Shown here: positions 16,591 through 24,401 of the stretch, one piece after another
Layout: each line of letters opens with the position of its first letter
Numbering within the stretch: the stretch's first letter is position 1
Assembly (NCBI GenBank): GCA_963704515.1
Contig: OY969913.1
Coordinates: 744,001 to 808,000, forward strand
Reading direction: 5' to 3'
Length of the DNA: 64,000 bases
Source of the DNA: VRUE01 sp963704515
Lineage (GTDB): Bacteria > Actinomycetota > Thermoleophilia > Solirubrobacterales > 70-9
Program-made: the position numbers and the translations under genes
The notes under the pieces: model-generated
Told to the model about the DNA's origin: nothing
Databases searched by the model: none
Seen by the model: the letters and a program-made list of their open reading frames with translations, nothing else

Positions 16591-17667
16591 ATGAGCGAGA
16601 CGATGACCGAGCTTTCCTTGACCCTTTCCGAGCGCCACACGGCCGACTTCGAGATGATCGGCAACGGCGGCTTCGCGCCGCTGACCGGCTTCCAGGGCTC
16701 CGCCGACTGGGAGCGCGTCTGTTCTGAGATGCGCACCGCCGACGGCGCCTACTGGCCGATCCCGATCACCCTGGCGACCGACCTCGAGTGCGAGGTCGGC
16801 GACGTCGTCGCCCTGAAGAGCGACGAAGGCAAGCCGCTGGGCCGGATCACGGTCGAGGAGATCTTCGAGCGCGACGTCGAGCGCGAGGCCGAGTCTGTCT
16901 ATCTGACCACCGACGGGGAGCACCCGGGGGTCGCCGCGATCCGCGAGGAGGGCGCCCGCTGCATCGCCGGGCCGGTCGAGGTCGACGCGCTGCCCGACCA
17001 CGAGGACGCCTTCATGCGCCGCTACCTGACCGCGCCCGAGACCAAGGCCGAGTTCGAGAAGCGCGGCTGGAAGCGGATCGTCGCCTTCCAGACCCGCAAC
17101 CCGATCCACCGCGCCCACGAGTACCTGACCAAGGCCGCGCTGGAGACCTGCGACGGGCTCTTCATCCAGCCGCTGATCGGCAAGACCAAGGCCGGTGACA
17201 TCCCCGCCGACGTGCGCATGCGCTGCTACGAGGTGCTGATGGAGAACTACTACCCCAACGACCGGGTGATGCTCGGCGTGAAGCCGGCCAAGATGCACTA
17301 CGCCGGCCCGCGCGAGGCGGTCCTGCACGCGATCGTCCGCCGCAACTACGGCGCCACCCACTTCATCGTCGGCCGCGACCACGCCGGCGTCGGCGACTAC
17401 TACGGCACCTACGACGCGCAGAAGATCTTCAACGAGATCGACATCGCCGAGCTGGGCATCGAACCGCTCTTCTTCGAGCACTCCTTCTGGTGCAACGAGT
17501 GCGAGGGAATGGCCTCGGGCAAGACCTGCCCGCACGACTCCGACGCGCACGTGTTCCTCAGTGGCACCAAGGTGCGCGAGATGCTCGGCAACGGCGAAAG
17601 GCCGCCGCAGGAGTTCTCGCGCAACGAGGTGGCCGACATCCTTATCGACGCTTACAAGGAGGACTGA
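16591..17667 (+). CDS. sat: Sulfate adenylyltransferase (ATP sulfurylase)
   Basis: A 358-residue homomeric ATP sulfurylase. The catalytic motifs QTRNPIHRAHE and GRDHAGVG are intact, as is the C-terminal segment FLSGTKVREML. It activates sulfate with ATP to make APS. The length matches bacterial Sat without a fused kinase domain; the kinase is the next gene. A 71-bp gap to cysH holds no obvious terminator, so the four genes probably form one operon. Two Cys-rich short segments (CNECEGMASGKTCPH) match the zinc site seen in bacterial enzymes of this type. Confidence 0.94.
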   Translation: MSETMTELSLTLSERHTADFEMIGNGGFAPLTGFQGSADWERVCSEMRTADGAYWPIPITLATDLECEVGDVVALKSDEGKPLGRITVEEIFERDVEREAESVYLTTDGEHPGVAAIREEGARCIAGPVEVDALPDHEDAFMRRYLTAPETKAEFEKRGWKRIVAFQTRNPIHRAHEYLTKAALETCDGLFIQPLIGKTKAGDIPADVRMRCYEVLMENYYPNDRVMLGVKPAKMHYAGPREAVLHAIVRRNYGATHFIVGRDHAGVGDYYGTYDAQKIFNEIDIAELGIEPLFFEHSFWCNECEGMASGKTCPHDSDAHVFLSGTKVREMLGNGERPPQEFSRNEVADILIDAYKED

Positions 17668-17674
17668 CGTAACG

Positions 17675-18229
17675 ATGGCTGGTGAGAAGGGATTCACCCT
17701 CTGGTTCACCGGGCTCTCCGGAGCCGGCAAGACGACGATCTCGAGGCTGCTCGAGGGTCACCTGCGCGAGCGCGGCTCGAAGCTGGAGATCCTCGACGGC
17801 GACGTGGTGCGCGAGAACCTCTCCAAGGGGCTCGGCTTCTCCAAGGAGGACCGCGACACCAACATCCGCCGGATCGCCTTCGTCGCCGACCTGCTCAGCC
17901 GCAACGGCGTGCCGGTGATCACCGCGGCGATCTCGCCCTACGCCGAGATCCGCGCCGAGGCGCGCGAGACGATGGGCGAGCGCTTCATCGAGGTCTACGT
18001 CAAGGCCTCGGTCGACACCTGCGCCGAGCGCGACGTCAAGGGCCTCTACGCGAAGGCCTTCGCTGGCGAGATCAAGGAATTCACCGGCGTCTCCGACCCC
18101 TACGAGGCCCCGGACAACCCGGAGGTCGTCTGTGACACCGAAGGCGAAACGGCCGAGGAGTCGGCGCAGAAGCTGATCGAGTACCTCGAGTCGCGGGACC
18201 TGATCCCGGCGCACGCGGTTACGGCTTAG
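17675..18229 (+). CDS. cysC: Adenylylsulfate kinase
   Basis: A 184-residue APS kinase. The P-loop is GLSGAGKTT near residue 14, followed by the APS-binding DGDVVRENL and the lid region ERDVKGLYAKA. It phosphorylates APS to PAPS. Because CysH here has the APS-reductase Cys pattern, PAPS may be needed mainly for sulfation or as an alternative substrate. An AAGGAGG ribosome site overlaps the end of sat, 7 bp before the ATG. A long hairpin 15 bp downstream separates it from the convergent ATPase gene. Confidence 0.94.
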   Translation: MAGEKGFTLWFTGLSGAGKTTISRLLEGHLRERGSKLEILDGDVVRENLSKGLGFSKEDRDTNIRRIAFVADLLSRNGVPVITAAISPYAEIRAEARETMGERFIEVYVKASVDTCAERDVKGLYAKAFAGEIKEFTGVSDPYEAPDNPEVVCDTEGETAEESAQKLIEYLESRDLIPAHAVTA

Positions 18230-18243
18230 TTCGGTACGTGGTT

Positions 18244-18319
18244 GGGGGGCCGGGACCCCTTCTCAAAACGCTCGCCGGGAGGCTCGCTTGAGTGTTTTGA
18301 GAAGGGGTCCCGGCCCCCC
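18244..18319. terminator. Long hairpin with GGGAGG loop (hairpin H2), convergent
   Basis: Bases 18244-18273 pair with 18290-18319 over 30 bp with one G.T pair. The 16-base loop is GCCGGGAGGCTCGCTT. The inner stem ACGCTC/GAGTGT and the loop match hairpin H1 at 13439, while the outer arms are unrelated to H1 yet fully self-complementary. It lies between the convergent cysC and DUF4143 ATPase genes and could stop transcription from both sides. Confidence 0.65.
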
Positions 18320-18364
18320 TTTCAGGGACGGGTGAGCCGGCCCGCGGGCGCCGGTCTTTGCGCG

Positions 18365-19534
18365 TCAGCTTTGCTGCTCGTGGAGCTTGGCGCAGAGGTC
18401 GGGGAGGGGGATGGCTTCGACTTGCTCCGTGAGCCGGAAGCGCTCTTGGCCGGGGTAGACGATGAAGCTCTTTTTTGGCTTGATGTCTTCGAGGGCTGAG
18501 CGCATGCCGCGTTCTACCTTGGGGACGAGGGTTCGCTTGATCTCTATTGCCCAGACTTCGCCGCTGGGCCAGTCGAGGACGAGGTCGATCTCGGCGCCGC
18601 CGCTAGTCCGGTAGAAGCTTGGGATGGCCTGATCGCCGAGTATCGCCAGGAGGTTCTCGATGACCATGCCCTCCCAACTGGCGCCGACCACCGGGTGGCC
18701 GAGGAGGGCCTCTTTGTCCGGCAGGCCCAGCAGGGCGTGCACCAGGCCGCTGTCGCGGACGTAGACCTTGGGGGAGCGGACGAGGCGCTTGCCGACGTTG
18801 ACCAAGCGAGGGGTCAGGCGGCGTACGAGCAGTAGATCGACGAGCAAATCGACGTAGTGGGCGATGGTCGGGCTGCTGAGGCCGAGATTGCGGGCGAGTT
18901 GAGAGACGTTCAACAGGCCGCCCTGGTTGTGGGCGAGCATCGTCCAGAGGCGCCGCAGCGTCTCGGCTGGGACGCGTTGGCCAAATTGGGCGATGTCGCG
19001 CTCCAGGTAGGTGCGGATGAAGTCACGACGCCAGCCGAGGCTGATTGCCTCGTCGGCCGCAAGGAAGCTGTCTGGGAATCCGCCGCGCACCCAGAGGTCG
19101 TCGAGGCGCTCGGCGCCGAGCTCGGTCGCGTCGAACGGCGAGAGCTCTACGAAGGCGATTCGTCCGGCGAGCGTCTCGCCGGATTGCGCGAGCAGGTTTA
19201 TGCCGGCGGAGCCCAGGAGAAGAAAGCGGCCGGTGCCGCGCCCTTCCCGGCGCCCCGCGTCGATTACGCCGCGCAGGATCCCGAACAGTCCCGGCAGTCG
19301 GTGAATCTCATCGAGAACGACCAGTTCGTCGGCATGGTCGGCGAAGTACAGCTCCGGTTGGTCGAGGCGCCCCCAGTCGGTTGGAGATTCGAGGTCGAGG
19401 TACGTCGCTTGTCGACTTGCGGCCGTTTCAACGGCGACCGTGGTCTTGCCGACCTGGCGTGGCCCGACCAATGCGACAGCAGGGGAGCGGTCGAGTCTGG
19501 ATGCGAGTTCCGGGACAATTCGCCGGAGAATCAT
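18365..19534 (-). CDS. AAA-family ATPase with DUF4143 C-terminal domain
   Basis: The 389-residue protein has Walker A GPRQVGKTT near residue 24, Walker B ELVVLDEIHRLP and an Arg sensor region (FLLLGSAGINLL). A winged-helix segment follows (LSSPTIAHYVDLLVDLLLV), and a DUF4143 nuclease-fold-like end carries SGGAEIDLVLDWPSGEVWAIEIKR. The D...E-x-K arrangement there looks like a PD-(D/E)xK core. These proteins are common and often accessory; function is not settled. The start codon sits inside a 49-bp inverted repeat and only 7 bases after a TAGAAT -10 element. Confidence 0.88.
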   Translation of the reverse strand: MILRRIVPELASRLDRSPAVALVGPRQVGKTTVAVETAASRQATYLDLESPTDWGRLDQPELYFADHADELVVLDEIHRLPGLFGILRGVIDAGRREGRGTGRFLLLGSAGINLLAQSGETLAGRIAFVELSPFDATELGAERLDDLWVRGGFPDSFLAADEAISLGWRRDFIRTYLERDIAQFGQRVPAETLRRLWTMLAHNQGGLLNVSQLARNLGLSSPTIAHYVDLLVDLLLVRRLTPRLVNVGKRLVRSPKVYVRDSGLVHALLGLPDKEALLGHPVVGASWEGMVIENLLAILGDQAIPSFYRTSGGAEIDLVLDWPSGEVWAIEIKRTLVPKVERGMRSALEDIKPKKSFIVYPGQERFRLTEQVEAIPLPDLCAKLHEQQS

Positions 19535-19577
19535 CCTTGTAATTCTAAAGTCTAACTTTAAATTTGCAAGGATGATT
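19529..19577 (-). promoter_or_regulatory. Promoter and palindromic operator of the DUF4143 ATPase gene
   Basis: On the minus strand TTGCAA (19564-19569) and TAGAAT (19542-19547) are spaced by 16 bp. The -10 lies 7 bases before the ATG, implying a leaderless transcript. The promoter is embedded in an inverted repeat: an 11-bp outer arm (19529-19539 with 19567-19577) and an inner TAAAGT/ACTTTA pair around a 3-base loop. This suggests autoregulation or a dedicated repressor. Confidence 0.5.
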
Positions 19578-19579
19578 GG

Positions 19580-20389
19580 CTATGGGCGCGCTGGAACTTT
19601 GGGGCGGCCTAGACCGTAGGTGTCGTAGTCGCCGAACTTCGAGAAGGTCTTGTGGGTCGGGCCGTGGTAGTCGCTCGAGGCGGTGGGGACCAGGTTGAGC
19701 TCGCGGCAGAGGTCGAGCAGGTGCTTGGTCTGCTCTTCGGTGTGGGTCGGGTAGAAGGCCTCCACGCCGTCGGGGCGCAGGGAGCGGATCAGGTCCTCAA
19801 CCTCATTCGGATCTTCGATGTCCCAGTAGGGGTGGGCGATCACGGCTGTGCCGCCGGCCCCGTGGATGATCTGGATCGCCTGTTCGGCGGTGGGCCAGCG
19901 GCGGGGGACGAAAGCCTTGGCGCCGGGGACGAGGTACTCCTCGAAGAAGGGGCCGAGGTCGCCGCTCGCGCCGGCCGCGCGGGCGATGTGGGGGCGGCCG
20001 ATCGAGAGCGCGTCGCCGGCCTCGCGGATCGCGTCCTCGAGCGTCACTTCGAAGCCCCAGCCGCGCAGCCGCTCGATGATCTCCCCGGCCCGGTTGACCC
20101 GTTCCTGCTGAGCCCGCTCGCAAGCCGGCGCGATCTTCTCGAGGTCGACCCGGTAGCCGCAGACGTGCAGGTCTTCGGCGTACTCGTGCACGCACGACAT
20201 CTCGATCGCCGGCACCAGCTCGATCCCGAATTTCTCGGCGGCGGCAGCCGCCTCGGGCACCCCGGAGACCGCGTCGTGATCGGTGAGAGCCAGCGTCGTT
20301 ACTCCCGCCTCCCAAGCCTGGGCAACCACTTCCGCGGGAGCCAGCTGCCCGTCGGAAACGGTCGAATGACTCTGAAGCTCAATCAGCAT
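19580..20389 (-). CDS. PHP-domain metal-dependent phosphoesterase
   Basis: A 269-residue PHP-family protein. The metal-binding motifs appear in order: LQSHSTVSDG, TLALTDHDAVSG, PAIEMSC, then AVIAHPYWD and the late SDYHG. It resembles the YciV/RNase AM group, which acts on 3',5'-nucleotide bisphosphates or short RNA 5' ends; that assignment is by family only. The gene is a single unit oriented like the preceding ATPase gene and divergent from fic. Confidence 0.86.
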   Translation of the reverse strand: MLIELQSHSTVSDGQLAPAEVVAQAWEAGVTTLALTDHDAVSGVPEAAAAAEKFGIELVPAIEMSCVHEYAEDLHVCGYRVDLEKIAPACERAQQERVNRAGEIIERLRGWGFEVTLEDAIREAGDALSIGRPHIARAAGASGDLGPFFEEYLVPGAKAFVPRRWPTAEQAIQIIHGAGGTAVIAHPYWDIEDPNEVEDLIRSLRPDGVEAFYPTHTEEQTKHLLDLCRELNLVPTASSDYHGPTHKTFSKFGDYDTYGLGRPKVPARP

Positions 20390-20429
20390 CGGCCGCGCAG
20401 CCTAGCCGCAAGCGCTGCGGCCCGTAATG

Positions 20430-20510
20430 TGTTCGGAACAATTAGTTGGGCGTCAGCCGAACAACTTTAGAATTTGTTCGGTACAATTAACATGTGCCTC
20501 AGCCAAACAA
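20430..20510. promoter_or_regulatory. Tandem operator-like repeats and leaderless promoter of the fic gene
   Basis: A roughly 45-bp unit is repeated twice: TGTTCGG at 20430 and 20475, and CCGAACAA at 20457 matched by CCAAACAA at 20503. CCGAACAA and TTGTTCGG (20474-20481) are also a perfect inverted pair. TACAAT at 20482-20487 is a good -10 and lies 6 bases before the GTG start, so the transcript is probably leaderless. The last repeat covers codons 4-6. The pattern suggests tight autoregulation. Confidence 0.5.
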
Positions 20511-21504
20511 AAATAAGCCGGGTCGTCCTTCTCGCGCGGATCTCTACAAGAGGCTTCGGATCCAGATTGGCGAGCTTCGCGAGAAGTTGGGGGGCCTCCC
20601 GTCGCCCGAGGAGGCTGAAGGCATATGGCGCGGGATCTGGCTGGAGGAGGCGCATCACTCAACCGCGATCGAGGGCAACACGCTTGTGCTCAAACAGGTC
20701 GAGCAGCTGCTCTCCGAGGGTCGGGCAGTTGGCAATAAGGAGTTGAGCGAATATCTGGAGGTTCGCGGGTACGCGGACGCCGCCGATTGGGTGTACGGGC
20801 ATGGGGTTCGGCCGGGCGAGTGGCGGAGCGGGAAGACGATCACCCTGGCCGAGGTACGGCAGGTGCATACGCTCGCGATGACGCCTGTCTGGGACGTGGC
20901 TCCCCACCCGCAGGCTTCGCCACGGGAGCGTCCGGGATCGTTTCGCGAGCACGACATCGAGCCGTTTCCGAAAGGGATGCGACCGCCGGACTGGACCGAG
21001 GTTCCGGTGCTGATTCGCGACTGGATTGCCGATGCCCAGGCTGTTAGGACAGTGGATGAGGCGGCCCTGGTCGAGGCCTTGGCCGAGCTGCACGTTCGCT
21101 TCGAGCAGATTCATCCTTTCCTCGACGGCAACGGTCGGACCGGACGATTGCTCCTCAACCTCCTGTTGGTTCGGCTTGGCTATCCGCCGGCGATCATCTA
21201 CAAGGGCGATCGTGCGCGTTACCTGAGCGCCCTGAGAAGGGCGGACGCGGGCGATTGCGCTCCCCTCGGCGAGTTCCTGGCCCGCGCAATCCTCGACAAC
21301 CTCTACAAGTTCGTCGTCCCGGCCATCGCAGGCCCGGCGCGTCTCGTCCCGCTCCAGGCCCTGGCCACCCAGGACCTGAGCGCCAACGCCCTCCGCGTAG
21401 CCGCCGTCCGCGGCCGCCTCAAGGCAACCAAGGGCCCAGACGGAGCCTGGCGCAGCTCCACTGCCTGGGTAGACGAGTACATCGTCAGCCGCTACAAGCG
21501 CTGA
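20494..21504 (+). CDS. Fic/DOC family protein (AMPylase-type) with N-terminal inhibitory helix
   Basis: A 336-residue Fic protein with the complete catalytic motif HPFLDGNGRTGR starting at H207. It also has an N-terminal inhibition motif STAIEGN (residues 56-62), the (S/T)xxxE(G/N) helix of class II Fic proteins, so it is self-inhibited without a separate antitoxin. A C-terminal winged-helix-like part follows (ANALRVAAVRGRLKATKG). It likely transfers AMP to a protein Ser, Thr or Tyr. The GTG start is set by the TACAAT -10 six bases upstream. The repeats covering the promoter suggest its own C-terminal domain may bind there. Confidence 0.88.
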   Translation: MPQPNKNKPGRPSRADLYKRLRIQIGELREKLGGLPSPEEAEGIWRGIWLEEAHHSTAIEGNTLVLKQVEQLLSEGRAVGNKELSEYLEVRGYADAADWVYGHGVRPGEWRSGKTITLAEVRQVHTLAMTPVWDVAPHPQASPRERPGSFREHDIEPFPKGMRPPDWTEVPVLIRDWIADAQAVRTVDEAALVEALAELHVRFEQIHPFLDGNGRTGRLLLNLLLVRLGYPPAIIYKGDRARYLSALRRADAGDCAPLGEFLARAILDNLYKFVVPAIAGPARLVPLQALATQDLSANALRVAAVRGRLKATKGPDGAWRSSTAWVDEYIVSRYKR

Positions 21505-21643
21505 CCCAAACAAGCAATTGCCACAGGACGACCCGGATCGCGATCCAAGGTTCGCCCACGGTCAACTGGCGTGACGGTCGCCGCAATTCCTTAGGAGCTG
21601 CTGTCTGACGAACATGGCCGCGACATGAATAGACTGCGCCGCC

Positions 21644-23404
21644 GTGTTCCAGAAGGTCCTGATCGCCAACCGCGGGGAGATCGCGATTCGCGTCGCCCGC
21701 ACGCTGAAGGAGATGGGCATCGGCTCGGTCGCCGTCTACTCGGAGATCGACCGTGAGGCGCCGCACGTGCGCGAGGCCGACGAGGCCTTCCTGATCGGCC
21801 CGGCGGTGCCGGCGGAGAGCTACCTGAACATCCTCAAGATCATCGACACGGCCAAGGAGGCGGGCGCCGAGGCGATCCACCCGGGCTACGGATTCCTCGC
21901 CGAGAACGCCGACTTCGCCCGCGCCTGCTCCGAGGCGGGGATCGTCTGGATCGGGCCGCCGCCGGAGGCGATCGAAGCGATGGGCTCGAAGACCCGGGCG
22001 CGCGAGATCATGGCCGAGGCGGGGGTGCCGATCGTGCCCGGCGCGACCGAGGCGGCACCCGATGTCGAGGCGGCCCGCAAGCAGGCCGATGAAGCCGGCT
22101 ACCCGGTCGCCTGCAAGGCGGCGGGAGGCGGTGGCGGCAAGGGCTTCCGCGTCGCGATGACCCCCGATGACCTGCAGGAGGCATACGAAGGCTCGGCTCG
22201 CGAAGGCGAGAAGTTCTTCTCCGACTCGCGCGTCTACGTCGAGCGCTACCTCGAGGACCCGCGCCACGTCGAGGTCCAGGTCCTCGCCGACGGCCACGGC
22301 AACGTGATCCACCTCGGCGAGCGCGACTGCTCGGTGCAGCGCCGCCATCAGAAGGTGATCGAGGAGGCCCCCGGGCCGCACGTCGACGCCGAGATGCGCG
22401 AGCGGATCGGCAGGATCGCCACCGACGCCGCCGCCGCCGTCGGCTACCGCGGGGCCGGCACGGTCGAGGGGATGCAGGTCGGCGACGAGTACTTCTTCCT
22501 CGAGATGAACACGCGGGTGCAGGTCGAGCACTGCGTGACCGAGATGGTCAGCGGCATCGACATCGTCCGTGAGCAGGTGCTGGTCGCCGCCGGCGAGCCG
22601 CTCTCTGTCGCCCAGGAGGAGGTCGAGCTGCGCGGCTGGTCGATCGAGTGCCGGATCAACGCCGAGGCGGCCCACAAGAACTTCGCTCCCGCGCCGGGGG
22701 CCGTCACCTCCTATCGCGAGCCCGCCGGTCCCGGCGTGCGCGTCGACTCCGGAGTCGAGGCCGGCTCTGAGGTGACGCCGATGTACGACCCGATGGTCGC
22801 CAAGCTGATCGTCTGGGACGTCGACCGCGAGCACGCCACGCGGCGCATGCTGCGCGCCCTCGACGAGTACGAGGTCGGCGGCCTGACCACGCTGATCCCC
22901 TTCCACAAGGCGCTGCTCGCCAGCGAGCAGTGGTCAAAGGGGGAGACCTGCCGTGACTTGATGGAGGACCGCGAGTGGCTGAAGACGACCGCGCCCGAGG
23001 ACGCCGCGCCGCCGGCGCCGGCTGAGGGCGCCGCCGAGCTCGTCGCTCGCGACTACAAGGTCGAGGTCTCGGGCAAGCTCTTCGAGGTCAAGGTGCTGGG
23101 CGAGGCGATCGCCGGCGGCGGCGCGCCCGCGGCCGGTGGCAAGCAGCCGCCCAAGCGCGAGCGCAAGGCCGGCGGTGGCGCCGCGGCGTCCAGCGAGGCG
23201 CTGCCCTCGCCGCTGCAGGGCACGGTGCTCAAAGTCGCGGTCGAGGAGGGCGCCACGGTCGAGGAGGGCGATCTGATCTGCGTGATCGAGGCGATGAAGA
23301 TGGAGAACGAGATCGCCGCCCACCGCTCCGGCAAGGTCACCGCCCTCAACGTCGAGCAGGGCGCCGCCGTCTCGAGCGGCGACGTGCTGGCGAAGATCGA
23401 GTAG
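21644..23404 (+). CDS. accA3: Acyl-CoA/acetyl-CoA carboxylase alpha chain (biotin carboxylase + BCCP)
   Basis: The 586-residue fusion begins with a biotin carboxylase (VLIANRGEIAIRVARTLKEM; ATP-grasp AAGGGGGKGFR; catalytic EMNTRVQVEH). An Ala/Pro linker follows, and the biotinyl domain ends in EAMKMEN with the biotinylated Lys. It carboxylates its own biotin with bicarbonate and ATP. A separate carboxyltransferase beta subunit, not in this window, would complete the complex. This architecture is typical of Actinomycetota. The start is GTG. The gene symbol follows mycobacterial usage and is approximate. Confidence 0.92.
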   Translation: MFQKVLIANRGEIAIRVARTLKEMGIGSVAVYSEIDREAPHVREADEAFLIGPAVPAESYLNILKIIDTAKEAGAEAIHPGYGFLAENADFARACSEAGIVWIGPPPEAIEAMGSKTRAREIMAEAGVPIVPGATEAAPDVEAARKQADEAGYPVACKAAGGGGGKGFRVAMTPDDLQEAYEGSAREGEKFFSDSRVYVERYLEDPRHVEVQVLADGHGNVIHLGERDCSVQRRHQKVIEEAPGPHVDAEMRERIGRIATDAAAAVGYRGAGTVEGMQVGDEYFFLEMNTRVQVEHCVTEMVSGIDIVREQVLVAAGEPLSVAQEEVELRGWSIECRINAEAAHKNFAPAPGAVTSYREPAGPGVRVDSGVEAGSEVTPMYDPMVAKLIVWDVDREHATRRMLRALDEYEVGGLTTLIPFHKALLASEQWSKGETCRDLMEDREWLKTTAPEDAAPPAPAEGAAELVARDYKVEVSGKLFEVKVLGEAIAGGGAPAAGGKQPPKRERKAGGGAAASSEALPSPLQGTVLKVAVEEGATVEEGDLICVIEAMKMENEIAAHRSGKVTALNVEQGAAVSSGDVLAKIE

Positions 23405-23434
23405 ACCGCGCCCCCTCCCTAAACTCGGAAGCCC

Positions 23435-24385
23435 ATGGGCCAAGCCACGGGCGCGACGAAGACCGAGGGAATGACCTGGATCGAGGGCGGCGGCTTTCGC
23501 ATGGGCAGCGAGAGCTTCTACCGCGAGGAGAGCCCGGTGCGCAGGGTCGACGTCGACGGGTTCTGGATCGACCCCCACCCGGTGACAGTGCAGCAGTTTC
23601 GCCATTTCGTCAGGGAGACGAAGTACGTGACGATCGCCGAGCGCCGTCCCGACCCGGCCGACTACCCGGGCATCGACCCGCGCCTGCTCGTCGCCGGCTC
23701 GCTCGTCTTCACGCCGACCGCCGGTCCGGTGCCGCTGAGCGACTTCAGGGCCTGGTGGCGGTTCGCACCCGGGGCCAACTGGCGCCGCCCGGAGGGGCCG
23801 GGCAGTGACGTCCGCGGCCGCGAGCGCCACCCGGTGGTCCACGTCGGCAACGAGGACGCCGTCGCCTACGCGGCTTGGGCCGGCAAGCAGCTGCCGACCG
23901 AGGCGGAGTGGGAGTTCGCCGCTCGCGGCGGTCTCGACGGGGCGCCCTTCACCTGGGGCGAGGACGACCACGACCGCGAGCGCCCGCTGGCCAACACCTG
24001 GCAGGGGCGCTTCCCCTGGGAGAACCTCGGAGCGCTGGGCCACCGTGGCACCTCGCCGGTCGGCGCCTTCCCGCCCAACGGCTATGGCCTGCATGACATG
24101 GCGGGCAACGTCTGGGAGTGGACGTCGGACTACTACGCGCCCGACCACGCCGGCGAGGCGGCGAGCCCGTGCTGCACGCCGCGCAATCCGCGGGTCGATT
24201 CGCCTGAGCGCAGCTATGACGCGGCGCAGCCTCAGTCGCGTATCCCGCGCAAGGTGATCAAGGGCGGCTCGCACCTATGCTCGCCGAGCTACTGCCTGCG
24301 CTACCGGCCCGCGGCCCGCCAGGGCGAGACGCTCGACACATCCACCAGCCACATCGGTTTCCGCTGCGTGGTCCGCGCCGCCTGA
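23435..24385 (+). CDS. Formylglycine-generating enzyme (aerobic FGE, SUMF1 family)
   Basis: A 316-residue FGE-sulfatase domain protein. It has WIEGGGFRMGSESFYREESP at the start, the core motif LPTEAEWEFAARGG and GNVWEWTSDYY. The two copper-binding catalytic Cys are both present in GGSHLCSPSYCLRYRPA (C282 and C287), which separates true FGEs from the many SUMF1-like proteins lacking them. It oxidises a Cys in a CxPxR motif of sulfatases to formylglycine. The convergent gene next door encodes a sulfatase with exactly such a motif. No signal peptide is visible, so modification is probably cytoplasmic before export. Confidence 0.92.
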   Translation: MGQATGATKTEGMTWIEGGGFRMGSESFYREESPVRRVDVDGFWIDPHPVTVQQFRHFVRETKYVTIAERRPDPADYPGIDPRLLVAGSLVFTPTAGPVPLSDFRAWWRFAPGANWRRPEGPGSDVRGRERHPVVHVGNEDAVAYAAWAGKQLPTEAEWEFAARGGLDGAPFTWGEDDHDRERPLANTWQGRFPWENLGALGHRGTSPVGAFPPNGYGLHDMAGNVWEWTSDYYAPDHAGEAASPCCTPRNPRVDSPERSYDAAQPQSRIPRKVIKGGSHLCSPSYCLRYRPAARQGETLDTSTSHIGFRCVVRAA

Positions 24386-24401
24386 GGCGCTGCGCCGGCC
24401 C

